Notes under the pieces: model-generated
Database searches by the model: none
Seen by the model: the letters and a program-made list of their open reading frames with translations, nothing else
What the model was told of the DNA's origin: nothing
Shown: in pieces, positions 10,831-22,299 of the stretch
Layout: each line of letters opens with the position of its first letter
Numbering within the stretch: the stretch's first letter is position 1
Assembly (NCBI GenBank): GCA_016946835.1
Contig: JACVTC010000159.1
Location: forward strand, 1-64,000
Length of the DNA: 64,000 nt
Direction: 5' to 3'
Origin: Neocallimastix lanati (nom. inval.)
Taxonomy: Eukaryota; Neocallimastigomycota; Neocallimastigomycetes; Neocallimastigales; Neocallimastigaceae
Made by a program: the position numbers and the translations under genes

Positions 10831-11639
10831 AATTAAACACACTCTAAATTTATAAATAATAATTAACTAGAATATATATAGTTTAAATTATATTTATATC
10901 AATATCAAAATATTTTATTAATATCAATATCAAAATATTTTATTAATATCAATATCAATATCAATATTTAAATTTTATTAATAATAAATATTTAATATTA
11001 TAATAAATTTTATTCTATTATTTAATTAATTTAATAATAAAATATATAATTTTATTTATTTTATTTAAATAAAATAAAATGGAAAGGTTTTATTATTAAA
11101 ATATTTAATAATAAAATATAATAATAAAATAAAATTAAAAAAAAAATAAAAATAAAATAAAATTCTTAACAGAAAACTTATTTATTTTTTTTTTTTTTTT
11201 TGTTTTTATTTTATTTTTTTAATGCTAAAATACAATAAATAAAAATATACGTTGAAAATAATGGCGTATTATATATATTATACACATTGTACAAAAAGTT
11301 ATGATGATTATACATAAATTATGTCGAAATGCTTGAGGGTGCGTTTCGAAATGTGGCTTTAAAAATTTTTACATAAATTTTCATTTCGGAATGTAGCTTA
11401 TATTATTTTTATAAATTTTTATTTATGAATATAATATTTAAAACATTAAAATAAAATGACACATATAATTTCTTTGAAAAAATAATTATTAAAAATATTT
11501 AAAATGTGATATTTCAAAAAAATGATGATTTACATTCGCCATATTCTGAAAATTTTTATTTATTTAATTTATTCATTTATTTATTTAATAATAATATTTA
11601 ATAATATTTTTTTTTATACTATTTTTTAACTATAAAATT
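10831..11639. other. AT-rich spacer with short repeats
   Basis: No gene seen. A tandem ATCAATATCAAAATATTTTATTAAT unit occurs near 10,895-10,970. At 11,325-11,400 three copies of a TTTCGAAATG/TTTCGGAATG motif resemble the terminal repeats of the Mutator-like element at 27,655-29,048. Confidence 0.45.
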
Positions 11640-12345
11640 TGTTTATTATATGGAAATATAATAATTTACATTCATATTCTACTATTTATTTTATTTTATT
11701 TTATTTTATTCAATCTGTACTTTATATTCATATTCTACTATTTATTTTATTTTATTTTATTTTATTTTATTCAATCTGTACTTTATATTCATATTCTACT
11801 ATTTTTTTTATTTTATTTTATTTTATTTTATTTTATTTTATTCAATCTGTACTTTATATTCATATTCTACTATTTTTTTTTATTTTATTTTATTTTATTT
11901 TATTCAATCTGTACTTTTTATTCATATTCTACTATTTATTTTATTTTATTTTATTTTATTTTATTTTATTCAATCTGTACTTTATATTCATATTCTACTA
12001 TTTATTTTATTTTATTTTATTCAATCTGTACTTTATATTCATATTCTACTATTTATTTTATTTTATTTTATTTTATTTTATTCAATCTGTACTTTTTATT
12101 CATATTCTACTATTTATTTTATTTTATTTTATTTTATTTTATTTTATTCAATCTGTACTTTATATTCATATTCTACTATTTATTTTATTTTATTTTATTT
12201 TATTCAATCTGTACTTTATATTCATATTCTACTATTTATTTTATTTTATTTTATTTTATTCAATCTGTACTTTATATTTATATTTCTACTATTTATTTTA
12301 TTTTATTTTATATATTTGTACTTCTATATTATTATATTCTATATT
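11640..12345. repeat. Compound minisatellite, about 10-11 units
   Basis: The unit is TTCATATTCTACTATTT, then a variable number of TTTTA pentamers, then TTCAATCTGTACTTTATA. Unit length varies (about 49-70 bp) mainly because the pentamer count varies. One strand is open over 261 codons, but the product would be a low-complexity Phe/Tyr/Ile string, so I do not call a gene. Confidence 0.9.
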
Positions 12346-13219
12346 TTTTTTTATTTTATTTTTAAATATTCATTTTAAAATTATTATTTCCTTTTTAAAA
12401 TTTTTTATCAAATATTTTAATTAAAATTTATATTTTACAAAAATCTTTTTTACTCAGGAACATTATGTTTAACTTAATAGATTATTTGAAAATTCAATTA
12501 TAAATATTAAATTAAAATTTTTTAAAGTAATACTAATATTAACAATAACATTTTTAAACATAAATTACTATTAAATAATAAGTTATTTTAGATATTTATT
12601 TTATACTTATACAAATATAATAAACTAACAAAAAGAACTTTACTATTTTTACAAATAGTAAAGTTTTTTAAGAGTGCCTGATAGAAATAATTTAAAATAT
12701 TAATTATTTCCTTTTATAAGTATTATATTTTTATCATAATACATAAATATCATTATAAATATTTAAAATGTATATTTGAAATATTTATTAAAAATATGAA
12801 ATATACATTAAATATTTTTAAAAAATATAATAATTTATTAATTGGTTTATTTTATAAAAATTTTTTATTTATTTATTTATTTATTCACTACTATATAAAA
12901 TAAAAATAAGGCGAAATGCAATACATTCATATTTTTAATATTTTATAATACTAATATATAATAATAAAGATATCTTTTAATATATTTTATTTAATAATAT
13001 TAATAAATAGTAAAAAATATTTAAAATAATTTATAAAAAAATTTTTTTTAAAAATTTAAGCTAACCCTATCAATAAATATTAAATAAATTTCAATATTGA
13101 ATTTCTTATTAAATAAAAAAATCTAATTATCAATTAATTGTAATTATGATTTTGAAAGGATTTTAATAATTATTTTTATTTGGATTTATTAAAATTAATG
13201 ATTTCATTATTCAATCTAA
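12346..13219. other. AT-rich spacer
   Basis: I see no gene or clear repeat here, only low-complexity A/T sequence and one short inverted pair AAACTTTACTATTTTT/AAATAGTAAAGTTTTT near 12,635-12,670. Confidence 0.5.
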
Positions 13220-13375
13220 TTAAACAATTAAACCAATTTTCGATGATATCACTTTTACTACATCTAATATTTTTAATTCGGCTTCCATATTTTTATAATA
13301 CTCAACTAAAATATTAATTTCATCAACCCTTTCTGATATTCTGCTCTTTTTTCTCCAAATTCCTTTAATTCTCAT
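13220..13375 (-). CDS. Short unidentified coding-like remnant
   Basis: A 51-codon frame beginning MRIKGIWRKKSRISERV, open for about eight more codons upstream. It is notable because its composition (Arg, Glu, Val, Trp) is unlike random translation of this A/T background. It ends in a lysine/valine stretch. I do not recognise the protein; it may be a surviving piece of a transposable-element gene such as the neighbouring transposase remnant. No introns or partners can be inferred. Confidence 0.3.
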   Translation of the reverse strand: MRIKGIWRKKSRISERVDEINILVEYYKNMEAELKILDVVKVISSKIGLIV

Positions 13376-14220
13376 TTGGTAATCATAGTATAAAGTGTTT
13401 TATGTTAAAAAAGATTATAATAATACAAAAACACTATTATAAAATAAATTCTTTTTATTAAAATAATTGGTTTATGAAAAATCTTTTATTAAATAGTTCT
13501 TATTATGTTATGAACTATCAAATTATAAAAAATAACAATTACATTCTTTCAATTAAAGAAAATTTACAGTATTTATATTTTTTCTTAATTATATTCTAAT
13601 ATATTAAATTAATTTAATTTACATATATTCAATTTATATATTAATAATAATTAATTTTATAAAATAATAAAATATTTAAACTAAAACTAATTATAATATA
13701 ATTTTTTAATTAACTATTTTTTATTATAACTATTTTTTATTATAACTATTTAAATATTTTAACTAATTTAAAATTAAACTAAAAACTATTAATAATATTA
13801 AACTATACTATTTAAATAAATAAAAATTTAACAATAACAGATTTGGCGAATTTTTTGTGACTAAATTATTTAATTTCATATTTAATAAATATAAATTTAA
13901 ATAATTTAAGTTCTAATTTATAATTTTAAATTTCAATTATTAATTTAAGGAGAAATAATTATTTAAAGTATTTAATTCATGTACGTAAATTTGATGTATG
14001 ATTTTTCGTTTACATAAATTTATTGAAATATGCTTTAATTCATAAATTAATGTAAATTACATAATTTTATTCAAGATATCGTGGAAAAAATTTCATACAT
14101 AAATTAATGTAATAATGAATTACATAAATTTATTAAAGATATAAAGATATCTTTACACATAGTAAGATATGGATTCTTCAAATTGTATTGTATATATTAA
14201 TTTATAAAATGAAGTTCTTT
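13376..14220. other. AT-rich spacer
   Basis: No gene seen. Repeated ACATAAATTTATT-like words near 14,010-14,150 suggest decayed repeat sequence flanking the transposase remnant. Confidence 0.4.
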
Positions 14221-14770
14221 TTACAAATAAATTTTTAAATAACTGTTATAAGATTCTGAAGCATTATTTGTTATGTGGTCTATATTGTTGTAATAATTCC
14301 AATATTTTATATTATAGATATTTAGAAATGTTTTCTCAAAATAATCTAAAAAATTCAAAAATTGGGAACAGGTAGATTCATATCTCTTGCATGTATTTTT
14401 AAATTTATTAAAAATATCAAGTATGTATTCAATATTAATAAGACATAAATTAGAAATGGTTTTATAATAAGTATTTAAAATATTATTATCTATCACTTCC
14501 TTGTATCATAATTTATTTTTTTTCGTCATTAATAATCTTTTATAATGCCAAATACAATATTTAATATTTATATTGGGAAAAATATTTTCCACTGCATTAG
14601 ATATTCCTTTTTCAAAATCACAATGAAAAATTTTTTCTGAGAAATTAATATTTGAATTATATTTAATTATATTTTTTTTTTATTTCATTAAATAATATTT
14701 CATAAGTTGTTTGTTCTTTGTTTTTTAATATTGACATGGAAGTAGTGTAAAAACAATTTAATTCGGTAAC
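14221..14770 (-). pseudogene. Mutator-like (MULE) transposase remnant 1
   Basis: Reading the minus strand from about 14,765 down, the translation gives CFYTTSMSILKNKEQTTYE, then FHCDFEKGISNAVENIFPN and IKYCIWHYKRLL, then (after a shift near 14.51 kb) a 91-codon frame ending in YNNIDHITNNASESYNSYLK. The CDFE segment, the YCIWHYKR block and the NNASESYN block are the order seen in MULE-type DDE transposases that are abundant in some early-diverging fungi. The remnant covers the catalytic middle and part of the C-terminal half; the N-terminal DNA-binding part is missing. A poly-T run near 14,677 also breaks the frame. It is bounded on the right by an LTR A fragment at 14,798. Confidence 0.6.
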
Positions 14771-14797
14771 ATAAGTTCTGGTAATGAATACTTGATA

Positions 14798-14950
14798 ACT
14801 ATATAATTAACTATAAAATAATAAAATTTAATGTATGAAATTAATAAAAGATTTTATTTGATTAGCCGAAATTGCTAACTGTTTAGAGATACGTTACGTA
14901 ACCAGAGGACTATCATTGGATAGGCTTGAAGTTACCATGTATCTGTTACA
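14798..14950 (-). repeat. LTR family A fragment
   Basis: About 153 bp equal to the first part of LTR A read on the minus strand, ending in TGTATCTGTTACA at the true LTR terminus. The rest of the LTR is absent. Confidence 0.85.
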
Positions 14951-15509
14951 TATATTGTTGGAACGTTATGTTCAGAAAAATATGAATTTCTTAAATTTAA
15001 AAAAATAACCTAAAATTATTTAAATTTATATTTAATTAGTTTATATGATTAAGTAATTAAATAATGATAGTTATTTAACAAACAATTAAATTATTAAATT
15101 AAAGTATATTTTTAATTAAAAATTAGCATTTTTATTTATGTAAATAATAAACTAAATAGTTAAATAATTCTAAATTACTAACTTTTCTAAATTATATGTA
15201 TTTAAATAAAATATTTTTAATTATTTTTAATATGTATTTAAAATAAATATTGTTTATTATTTTTAAGGTATATTTAGTTGAAATATATTAATTCAATTTA
15301 TATTAACAATTAAATAGTATAAAAATTATAAAATAAAAATTAGGAAAATAATCAAATAGTATAAAAATATTAAATTAAATTTTAAAAACATATATAAATA
15401 GGAAAATTTACAATTAATAAATTTTGAGGGAAAAATAATAATATTAATAAAATAAAATAAAATAAATAAAATATAATAAAAATAATAAGTATAGAGCATT
15501 ACGTCCCAA
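14951..15509. other. AT-rich spacer
   Basis: Nothing recognisable apart from A/T-rich sequence. Confidence 0.5.
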
Positions 15510-15514
15510 TTGTT

Positions 15515-16281
15515 TGTAAGAAATTGATATAAATTTATATAATTTATTACTATTTCTTATTAATTAATAATTATTTCATAATTATTATTCTTTAAAAATT
15601 TATTTCATTTAAAAACAATTATACCAATTAATGTATTAATTATTATATGAAAAAATGTATTTAATATAACTTCTGTATTATTTCATAGAAAAAATGTATT
15701 TAATAAAATTTCTGCATTATTTTATCCTTCTCTTTTTTATCCTTTTTTCTTTTTAATTCTTTTAGTTATTAAAATCGGTTATTAAAGTTTTTCTGATTAA
15801 TTATAATTGGTTTTATTTAATAACACGATGATCAAAAATCCTTTCAGTTTTTTCTTCTAATCTTTTTCTGGAAAGAATCATTATTAAGATTAGAAAAATA
15901 CATTTACTTTTGTAAAAATATAAATAGCTGTTGATTTTCATCTTTAGAAAATCAAGAGTTATTATTTTAAGAAAAATATAATAACAATAAAAACATTAAA
16001 ATTTTAATTAATATTAAAAAAATTATTTTAAAATTTATCAAAAAAAAAATAATAAAATATTTAATAATCAAATAGATTAATAAAGCTCTTATAAAAACAT
16101 ATTTTATTTCTCTTTTCATGTTTAAAGTCTATTATATTTTCTTATAATAAACTCTATTTTAAAGATAAGTATTAAATTCTTGTTTTTATTTTAATTTTTA
16201 TTTTAATTTTTATTTAATATTAATAGTTTAGTTAATATTAATTATAGATAATAATTTCTATAATTTATAGAAATTATTACA
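15515..16281. repeat. Solo LTR (family B-like, 767 bp), first of a tandem pair
   Basis: Begins TGTAAGAAATTG and ends AAATTATTACA. TTGTT lies directly on both sides (15,510-15,514 and 16,282-16,286), a 5-bp target duplication. A TATA-like ATATAAATAG at about 15,918 is followed by the TTGATTTTC/GAAAATCAA hairpin, as in other B-type LTRs. Confidence 0.75.
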
Positions 16282-16286
16282 TTGTT

Positions 16287-17258
16287 TGTAAGAATCTATA
16301 ATTATTTTTAAATAAAATAATTATATTTTCTTAGTTAAGTTATAATTATAACTTTATTTAATTATATAATATTCATTCATTTAAATATTATTAATAATTT
16401 ATTAAACTCAATATTAAATATTCATTAATTTAATACAACAAAATTTATTAAATTAATTATTATTTATACATTTATAAATAATTATAGTTTATTTAATTAT
16501 ACATTTAATTATTAAATTTATTAGTCTTAGTTTATTTATCTAATTAAATTGTAAACAAATATATTATGTATTCTAATATGTATTTTAATAATATATTTTG
16601 TATTTTGTTTATTAATATCATTATTATGTTATTTTCCTTATTTGTAAATTTATGATTTTATGATCGAAATATTTTTTATTATTTTATTCTTTTATTTTCG
16701 ATCAATTACATTAGATTAGCGAATCGGTTAATTAGGGTTTTTCCCAGTCACTTCTTAAAAGTAATTGGTTTTACTTAATTGATACGATGATCGATATGGA
16801 TAGAATATCGATCAAAAATCTTATCTAGGTTTTTCTGTCTAATCTTTTCCTAGATAAGAGATTTGTTAAGATTAGAAAACACTTTTTTAATTTAACCTTA
16901 TTTTCAAAAAAGTATAAATAAGGCTCTTGAATTCTCTTTGAGAAATCAAGAGTTATTATTATAAGAAAGAACAATAATAATAACCAAATAAAATAAAAAA
17001 TTATTCTTATTATTTTAAATCTTAATTCTTTAAAAAACATTATCAATTAATAAAGCATATTAAAACATAATTATCTTAAATAATAAACAAATACTGTGTT
17101 CTAATATTTTAATTTGTGTTATTAGTTGTTAACCCTTATAATAAACTCGACCTAGGTAAGTATATCTTACATTACACCTCTCAATCTATTAATGTTCTTC
17201 ATTAATAAATTGTAGAACAGAACTAATTTATGAATAACTTCATAAAGTAGTTCTTACA
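16287..17258. repeat. Solo LTR family B (972 bp), second of a tandem pair
   Basis: Ends are TGTAAGAA and TTCTTACA, a perfect 8-bp inversion. TTGTT flanks it at 16,282-16,286 and 17,259-17,263. It matches the LTR at 52,967-53,945 in reverse orientation. TATAAATA near 16,910 precedes the CTCTTGA/TCAAGAG hairpin (16,924-16,952), suggesting transcription toward the right. Confidence 0.8.
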
Positions 17259-17263
17259 TTGTT

Positions 17264-18877
17264 AATACAGAATGAACAAATAATATTAATTGTGCTAGAA
17301 TAATATAAATTATTCTAACCTTATAGATTATTCTATTATATATAATTGGAACTTTCCAATATTCTTCAAATATTACTAAATAGGAATCTTAAGTTAATAA
17401 ATCACCAATCAACCTATAATTCCTTTTTGAATTATCGATCCGATTCCATTATAAAGTATTAAAAATCTTTAGCCAAGAATATTATCCTTGCCCACTTAAT
17501 ATATTAATATTATATTTCTTTTGTAATATGTTATATTGAAAATAATCAAATCCAATTAATTAGTTATTAAAATTTTTGTTATCAATTCAAATTTATTTTT
17601 AATTACTAAATTTAACTAAGCCACAATTAAAATATTCTGTATAATCTCTTTATTTTTATTTTATATATATTAGTATTAAACTATTATTAAATAATTAATA
17701 ATTTAATAATATATAACTACTATTTATAACAATAATATTATTAACTAAAATAATAATTCAATTTCAATTTAAATGTTTTATTTATAAAAATAATTAGTAA
17801 TTAGTTTATTAAGAAATAGTTAGGCTTTGCAAATTTTAATTTGATAAAAAAATATAAATACATGTAATTTTTAGTGAAGTAAAATATAATCAATAACTTT
17901 CTTTTTATTAAATAAATAATTATATTATTATTATTTTTCTTTTATAAATTTAAATAAATAAATATTGATTTTAAAACAAAATTATTTTTATTGTAATTTT
18001 ATTATTTGTGTTAATTATTATTATATTTCCAAAAACTATATGAACCATACCATTGTTGGTAAAGAACGAACATATAATGGATTATTAATTAGAATTTCAA
18101 CTTACTTTAGAATCCATTATAATGTTCTTTACTTAATATTACTTTACTATATTTTCTATACTAAAATATTTTATAAATATAATTTTTTTTATATTTTTAT
18201 TAAAAAGTTACTAAAATATTATCAATAATTCTATATTTTTATTATTAATATCAATATCTATAATTTAACCTTAAATATTATTATTTTATTAAAGTGTTTA
18301 TTATCAATATTAATATTTTATTTTTATTCAAATATATTATTATATTATTATTATATTGTATCAATATTAAAATTGTATTCTTTTTAGTATTTTATTTTAT
18401 TTTTAAATTGATTATTTAATATTTTTATTCCCCACAAATAAAATCAAATCTTAATTGATTAATAATAAATATTAAATTTATTATAGTTTTTAAAATTTAT
18501 ATTCTTGATTAAAATAACTTTATTTTTCTGCAAAATCTTTTTAAATTTTGTTTGTTTCTTTTCGTATATATTAAATAATTTAGTTTTAGTATATGAAAAA
18601 TAATATAAAATTATATAAACAAAATTTATTAAAATAAAAAGAGTTATGAATTAGTTAATTTAAATTAATATTAAATTAATATAAAATTTGAAGTAATTAG
18701 TAATAATAAATTATTTTTTTTTTAAAAATGATGATAAAATGTAGAAAAGCTTTACATATTTATTTTTTTCAAAAAGTATAAATAAGTGAAATTTTTTAAT
18801 AATTAAAATGTAGACAGAAAAAAATAAAAAAATAAATAATTAAATAAAATATTTCTAATAAACCCGAACCATAACAT
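17264..18877. other. AT-rich spacer, possible decayed LTR
   Basis: No gene seen. AAAATATAAATACATGTAATTTTT near 17,850-17,873 closely resembles the promoter region of the LTR at 21,472-22,118, so decayed LTR sequence is likely here. Confidence 0.4.
18059..18132. repeat. Long imperfect hairpin
   Basis: GTAAAGAAC then TAATGGATT on the left pairs with AATCCATTA then TTCTTTAC on the right, about 20 pairs with a small bulge and a loop near 28 nt. It stands out from the A/T background; function unknown. Confidence 0.6.
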
Positions 18878-19441
18878 TGTAGAAGGTAAGTTTATTATTA
18901 ATTAAAATAACGAACAATAATTAAATTCAAAGGCTAAGATAACTTAACACCTCTATATTCGAGTTGTTAATAATAAACACTAAAAATTAATTATATTTAT
19001 AATTATCTATTTTTATTACACTAGAATAAAGCGCAAGCACTTTATAACTCTATCTGTTATTAGTTACTGGGCTTACACAGGGTAATTTATATTTATTTAA
19101 TAATTATATTTTTTATTTATTAATATTAATATTTATAATAACAATTTACGTTAATAGTAACGCTAGTGCGTTACAGTTACAAGTTCAATTATTATTTATA
19201 CATGTTAATAATTTTATGATTGGTGAATAATTTAATTTAACTTAGTTTACTAATCAATAAATAAAATATATTTAACTAAATATTTAACTATATAATTAAC
19301 TATAAAATAATAAAATTTAATGTACGAAAATTGAGAAAAGATTTTATTTGATTAGCCGAAATTGCTAACTTGTTTAGAGATACGTTACGTAACCAAAGAA
19401 CTATCATTGAATAGGCTTGAAGTTACCATGTATCTGTTATA
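18878..19441 (-). repeat. LTR family A, 3' LTR of partial chromovirus
   Basis: Read on the minus strand this is LTR A, adjoining the GAGAGGCCT polypurine end of the chromovirus exactly as at 61,929. It ends CTTACCTTCTACA. Confidence 0.85.
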
Positions 19442-19465
19442 AGGCCTCTCCCAAGGAGCAAACTA

Positions 19466-21460
19466 CTAATGGTTGACGTCGTTAACAATGAATTGACTAT
19501 AGCTAAAATCTTGGTAATCCTCAAGCAATTCCGCGTAGTGAGGATTGTCGTCGATTACGTCGGCGTTGACCCACTCTTGTTTATCGTTCTGGTACGCAAC
19601 TAGATATTGGTACTGTCCTTGGTGCTTTCTAGATCCAAGGATATGAATTATCTTTTGGCTTCCTACTGGAGCTGGTACTAATGTTTTAGGTAGTTTGTAG
19701 TACGGTTCCAATTCACTTACGTGAAACACTGGGTACATATTTGGGAACGGCGAACGACTAATATCCAACCTGTAGTTTTTCTTTTCCTCGTCGACGCCAA
19801 CTACCTTAAATGGTCCGAATTTTCTCGTGGCTAACTTATAGAACGGCAACGTATCATAGTTTTCTGGCTTTCTTAGCCATACCTTGTCTAGCAGCCTATA
19901 CCTGGGATAATTATCTGTACGAGTCTTGTCCATGTTATCCAGGTATCTAGTCTGGGCGATCTCCAATATGTGCTTTAGATTTCCCACGTTGTGAGCAAAG
20001 CTATCAATCATTTTAGTTTCGCCTAAAGAATGCACCAAGTCGGCCGTCTTTGGGGAGTTATGTACATGGTAGTTATACAAGGTAAGGAAAGGAGATTGTT
20101 GGGTAGAAGCGTGGATTGAATTGTTGTAGCAGAACTCTACTAGAAACAAGTAATCCATCCAGCTTTCGTCATCGTAAGTTCCCACAAAGCACCGTAAATA
20201 CGTTTCTACGTAGGCATTGTTCCTTTCGACATGGCCTACTGTCTCATGGTGACTTGTGGTAGAATACTTTACTTCAGTTCTGAAGAACTCTAGTAGCTCC
20301 TTCCATACTTGTTTTGTAAAATGAACTCCTCTATCAGTCGTAACCACCTTAGGGAATCCGTGCAACCTGTAAATTTCTTTTAAGAAAGCGTTAGCAGTCT
20401 CGTTAGCATTAGGCACATGCTTAAATCTTATCAGGTGTATCATCTTGGTTAATTTGTCACAGCACACTAAGATACAACCTGCTCTTTTCGTTTCCCGCAC
20501 GTATCTATCTTCCGTTCTAGTCCATCTCACTGGCAGATCTGTTATGAAATCTAATTGTACCTCTTGGCAGGGTAATTCCGCAACTGGAACTCTAACCGCA
20601 GTACCATATTCCTTATGTCTATCATCCTTCTTGGTAGCGCAGGTTTTACAAGCTTTTACGTAGCCTGAGATATCCTTCTCATCTTCGGTCAGTAGAAATT
20701 CCTAGATACTAGGTCCGAAGTCTTGTCAATTCCTAAATGACCTGCGTACTCCGAGTCATGGTTTAATTGGATAATTGTCTTCCTGAATGTTGTGGGCACG
20801 TATACTTGTTCAGGGTTTTCCTTTCTCACCAGAAGGCCTTCTACTTCTAGCCAATGCTTCTTGTTGTAATTGTTTCTGGTGTCTTCCTCTAAGTCTTTGA
20901 TTATCTCTTGGGCCATTTTGTCCTGTCTGTAGGCCTGCTTAATATCATCCACGAAATTGGTAGCTAAGGCTAAATAACTAGCTTCTCCATCTACATCGTC
21001 GAATCCTACCAATTGTTCGTGTTTTAATAGGCTATCTTTATCAAATTCTTTACCCTCAGTTTTCTCTGTTTCAACTCTAGAGAGGGCATCAGCTTTACCA
21101 TTCTTTTTCCCAGGTCTGTATACTATTTTGAACCAGTACTTAGTGAATAGTTCTTGCCATCTAATTTGCCTAGGAGTTAGTAATTGTGGTTTTGTAGCGA
21201 ACAGCAGATTTCTGTGGTCGCTGTAAACAATAATCTTATGCTTCGCACCTTGGAGCAAGTGTCGCCATTCTGTAAAAGCAGTCTTAATGGCTAATAATTC
21301 TTTTTCTGTAATCGAATAGTTTACTTCAGCCTTGCTGAGTGTCTTTGAATAGTAGTATATAGGATGAAGAATACCATCGTCCCCTTTTTGTGACAGCACA
21401 CCTCCTATCGCGTAATTACTAGCATCACATTCAAAGAAGAACTGTTTCTCGTGGTCAGGG
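19466..21460 (-). pseudogene. Chromovirus RNase H and integrase region (fossil)
   Basis: In minus-strand order: RNase H with the YSDHRNLLF and GKADALSRVE motifs (about 21.2-21.1 kb), an integrase zinc-finger region near 20.7 kb (HLGIDKTSDLVSRNFY), a DDE core with TTDRGVHF and HHETVGHVERNN near 20.3-20.2 kb, and a C-terminal PVFHVSELEPYYKLP plus chromodomain-like block (IIHILGSRKHQGQYQYLV). Integrase would join cDNA to host DNA, and the chromodomain guides it to chromatin marks in this clade. Fossil with a small number of interruptions; closest relative in the window is 60,684-61,904. Confidence 0.85.
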
Positions 21461-21471
21461 TGTAAGCTAGC

Positions 21472-22118
21472 TGTAAAGATTTAATAAATCTTTAATACAT
21501 TAAATAGTTTAATTTTTCGTACAATTAATTTATTTAATGTATATGAAATTTTAATTTAGTTAATGCATATGAAATTTTTTAATATAAAATTTATTGAAAT
21601 AAAATTTAATTATTTTTTAAATTGAAAATATTTTTTAATTACTTTAGTTAGCTTAGTTTAGTTTTAAATAGTTAAATATTAATTTAGGAATAATCTTAAA
21701 TAGTTAATATTTATAAAAATAGTTTTTCAATATTAAATATATAATTAAAATTATTATAAGTATTAAAATAATAAATAAAATAAATAGTTTAAAAAAATTA
21801 ATTTTAGTTTTAGTAAATTAATAAATAATAAAAAAATTATTAATTAAAAAATCTTTTGTTTATAAATAAATAGCTTTATATATATTATTAAATAACATCA
21901 TATATTAATAATGTAATAAGAAAAAATATAAATACATGTAATTTTTCTCAATTAAATCGATGTATTAGTTATTGACTATCAAATAATTAATAACGATAAG
22001 AGATTTATTTTTAAAATTAATAAAAGATTATTTATTAAAAAAGAAATTTTTTATTACGTGTTTTAAACTGTTTTGTGTATTTTGTTATTTGTAATCTGTT
22101 TCTTCTAAACTCTTTACA
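21472..22118. repeat. Solo LTR family F inside chromovirus fossil
   Basis: 647 bp beginning TGTAAAGA and ending TCTTTACA, a perfect 8-bp inversion. CTAGC at 21,467-21,471 is repeated at 22,119-22,123, and chromovirus sequence resumes directly after it. ATATAAATACATG near 21,930 looks like its promoter. Confidence 0.9.
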
Positions 22119-22188
22119 CTAGCACTGGCGGAGAGGTAAGCATCTCCTTCAATTTATGAAACACGGCCAATCCTTCTTCATTCCAATT

Positions 22189-22299
22189 TATGAAAAGTAA
22201 ATAAAAAAAATTTTTTTTTGTAATTATAATATAAACAATATCAATAGTATATTGTAAAATAAATAATAAAATAAAACAATTTTTTTTTAAAAAAAAATG
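22189..22299. other. AT-rich junction
   Basis: The chromovirus match ends at about 22,188; A/T sequence follows up to the next fossil. Confidence 0.5.

Larger units (their letters stand above)
18878..22188 (-). mobile_element. Partial chromovirus (Ty3/Gypsy), minus strand, with nested LTR
   Basis: A 5'-truncated relative of the element at 54.9-62.5 kb, lying in the opposite orientation. It retains its 3' LTR (family A), a chromodomain-like C-terminus, integrase, RNase H and the distal end of the reverse transcriptase region; gag, protease and the RT core are absent. Protein similarity to the other copy is very high by eye. An unrelated solo LTR (21,472-22,118) is inserted within it, which shows that this copy was already present when that LTR family moved. 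Broken by a few interruptions besides the insertion. Less A+T-rich than its surroundings. Confidence 0.85.

Noticed and set aside
11639-12424. 261-codon open frame on the plus strand
   Set aside because: It is the translation of the compound minisatellite; low-complexity Phe/Ile/Tyr with no domain.
16825-17046. 73-codon minus-strand open frame
   Set aside because: Lies within a solo LTR and matches other LTR copies, which do not keep it open.
17965-18228. 87-codon plus-strand open frame
   Set aside because: A/T-biased Tyr/Ile/Leu composition, spans the hairpin, and has no recognisable domain.
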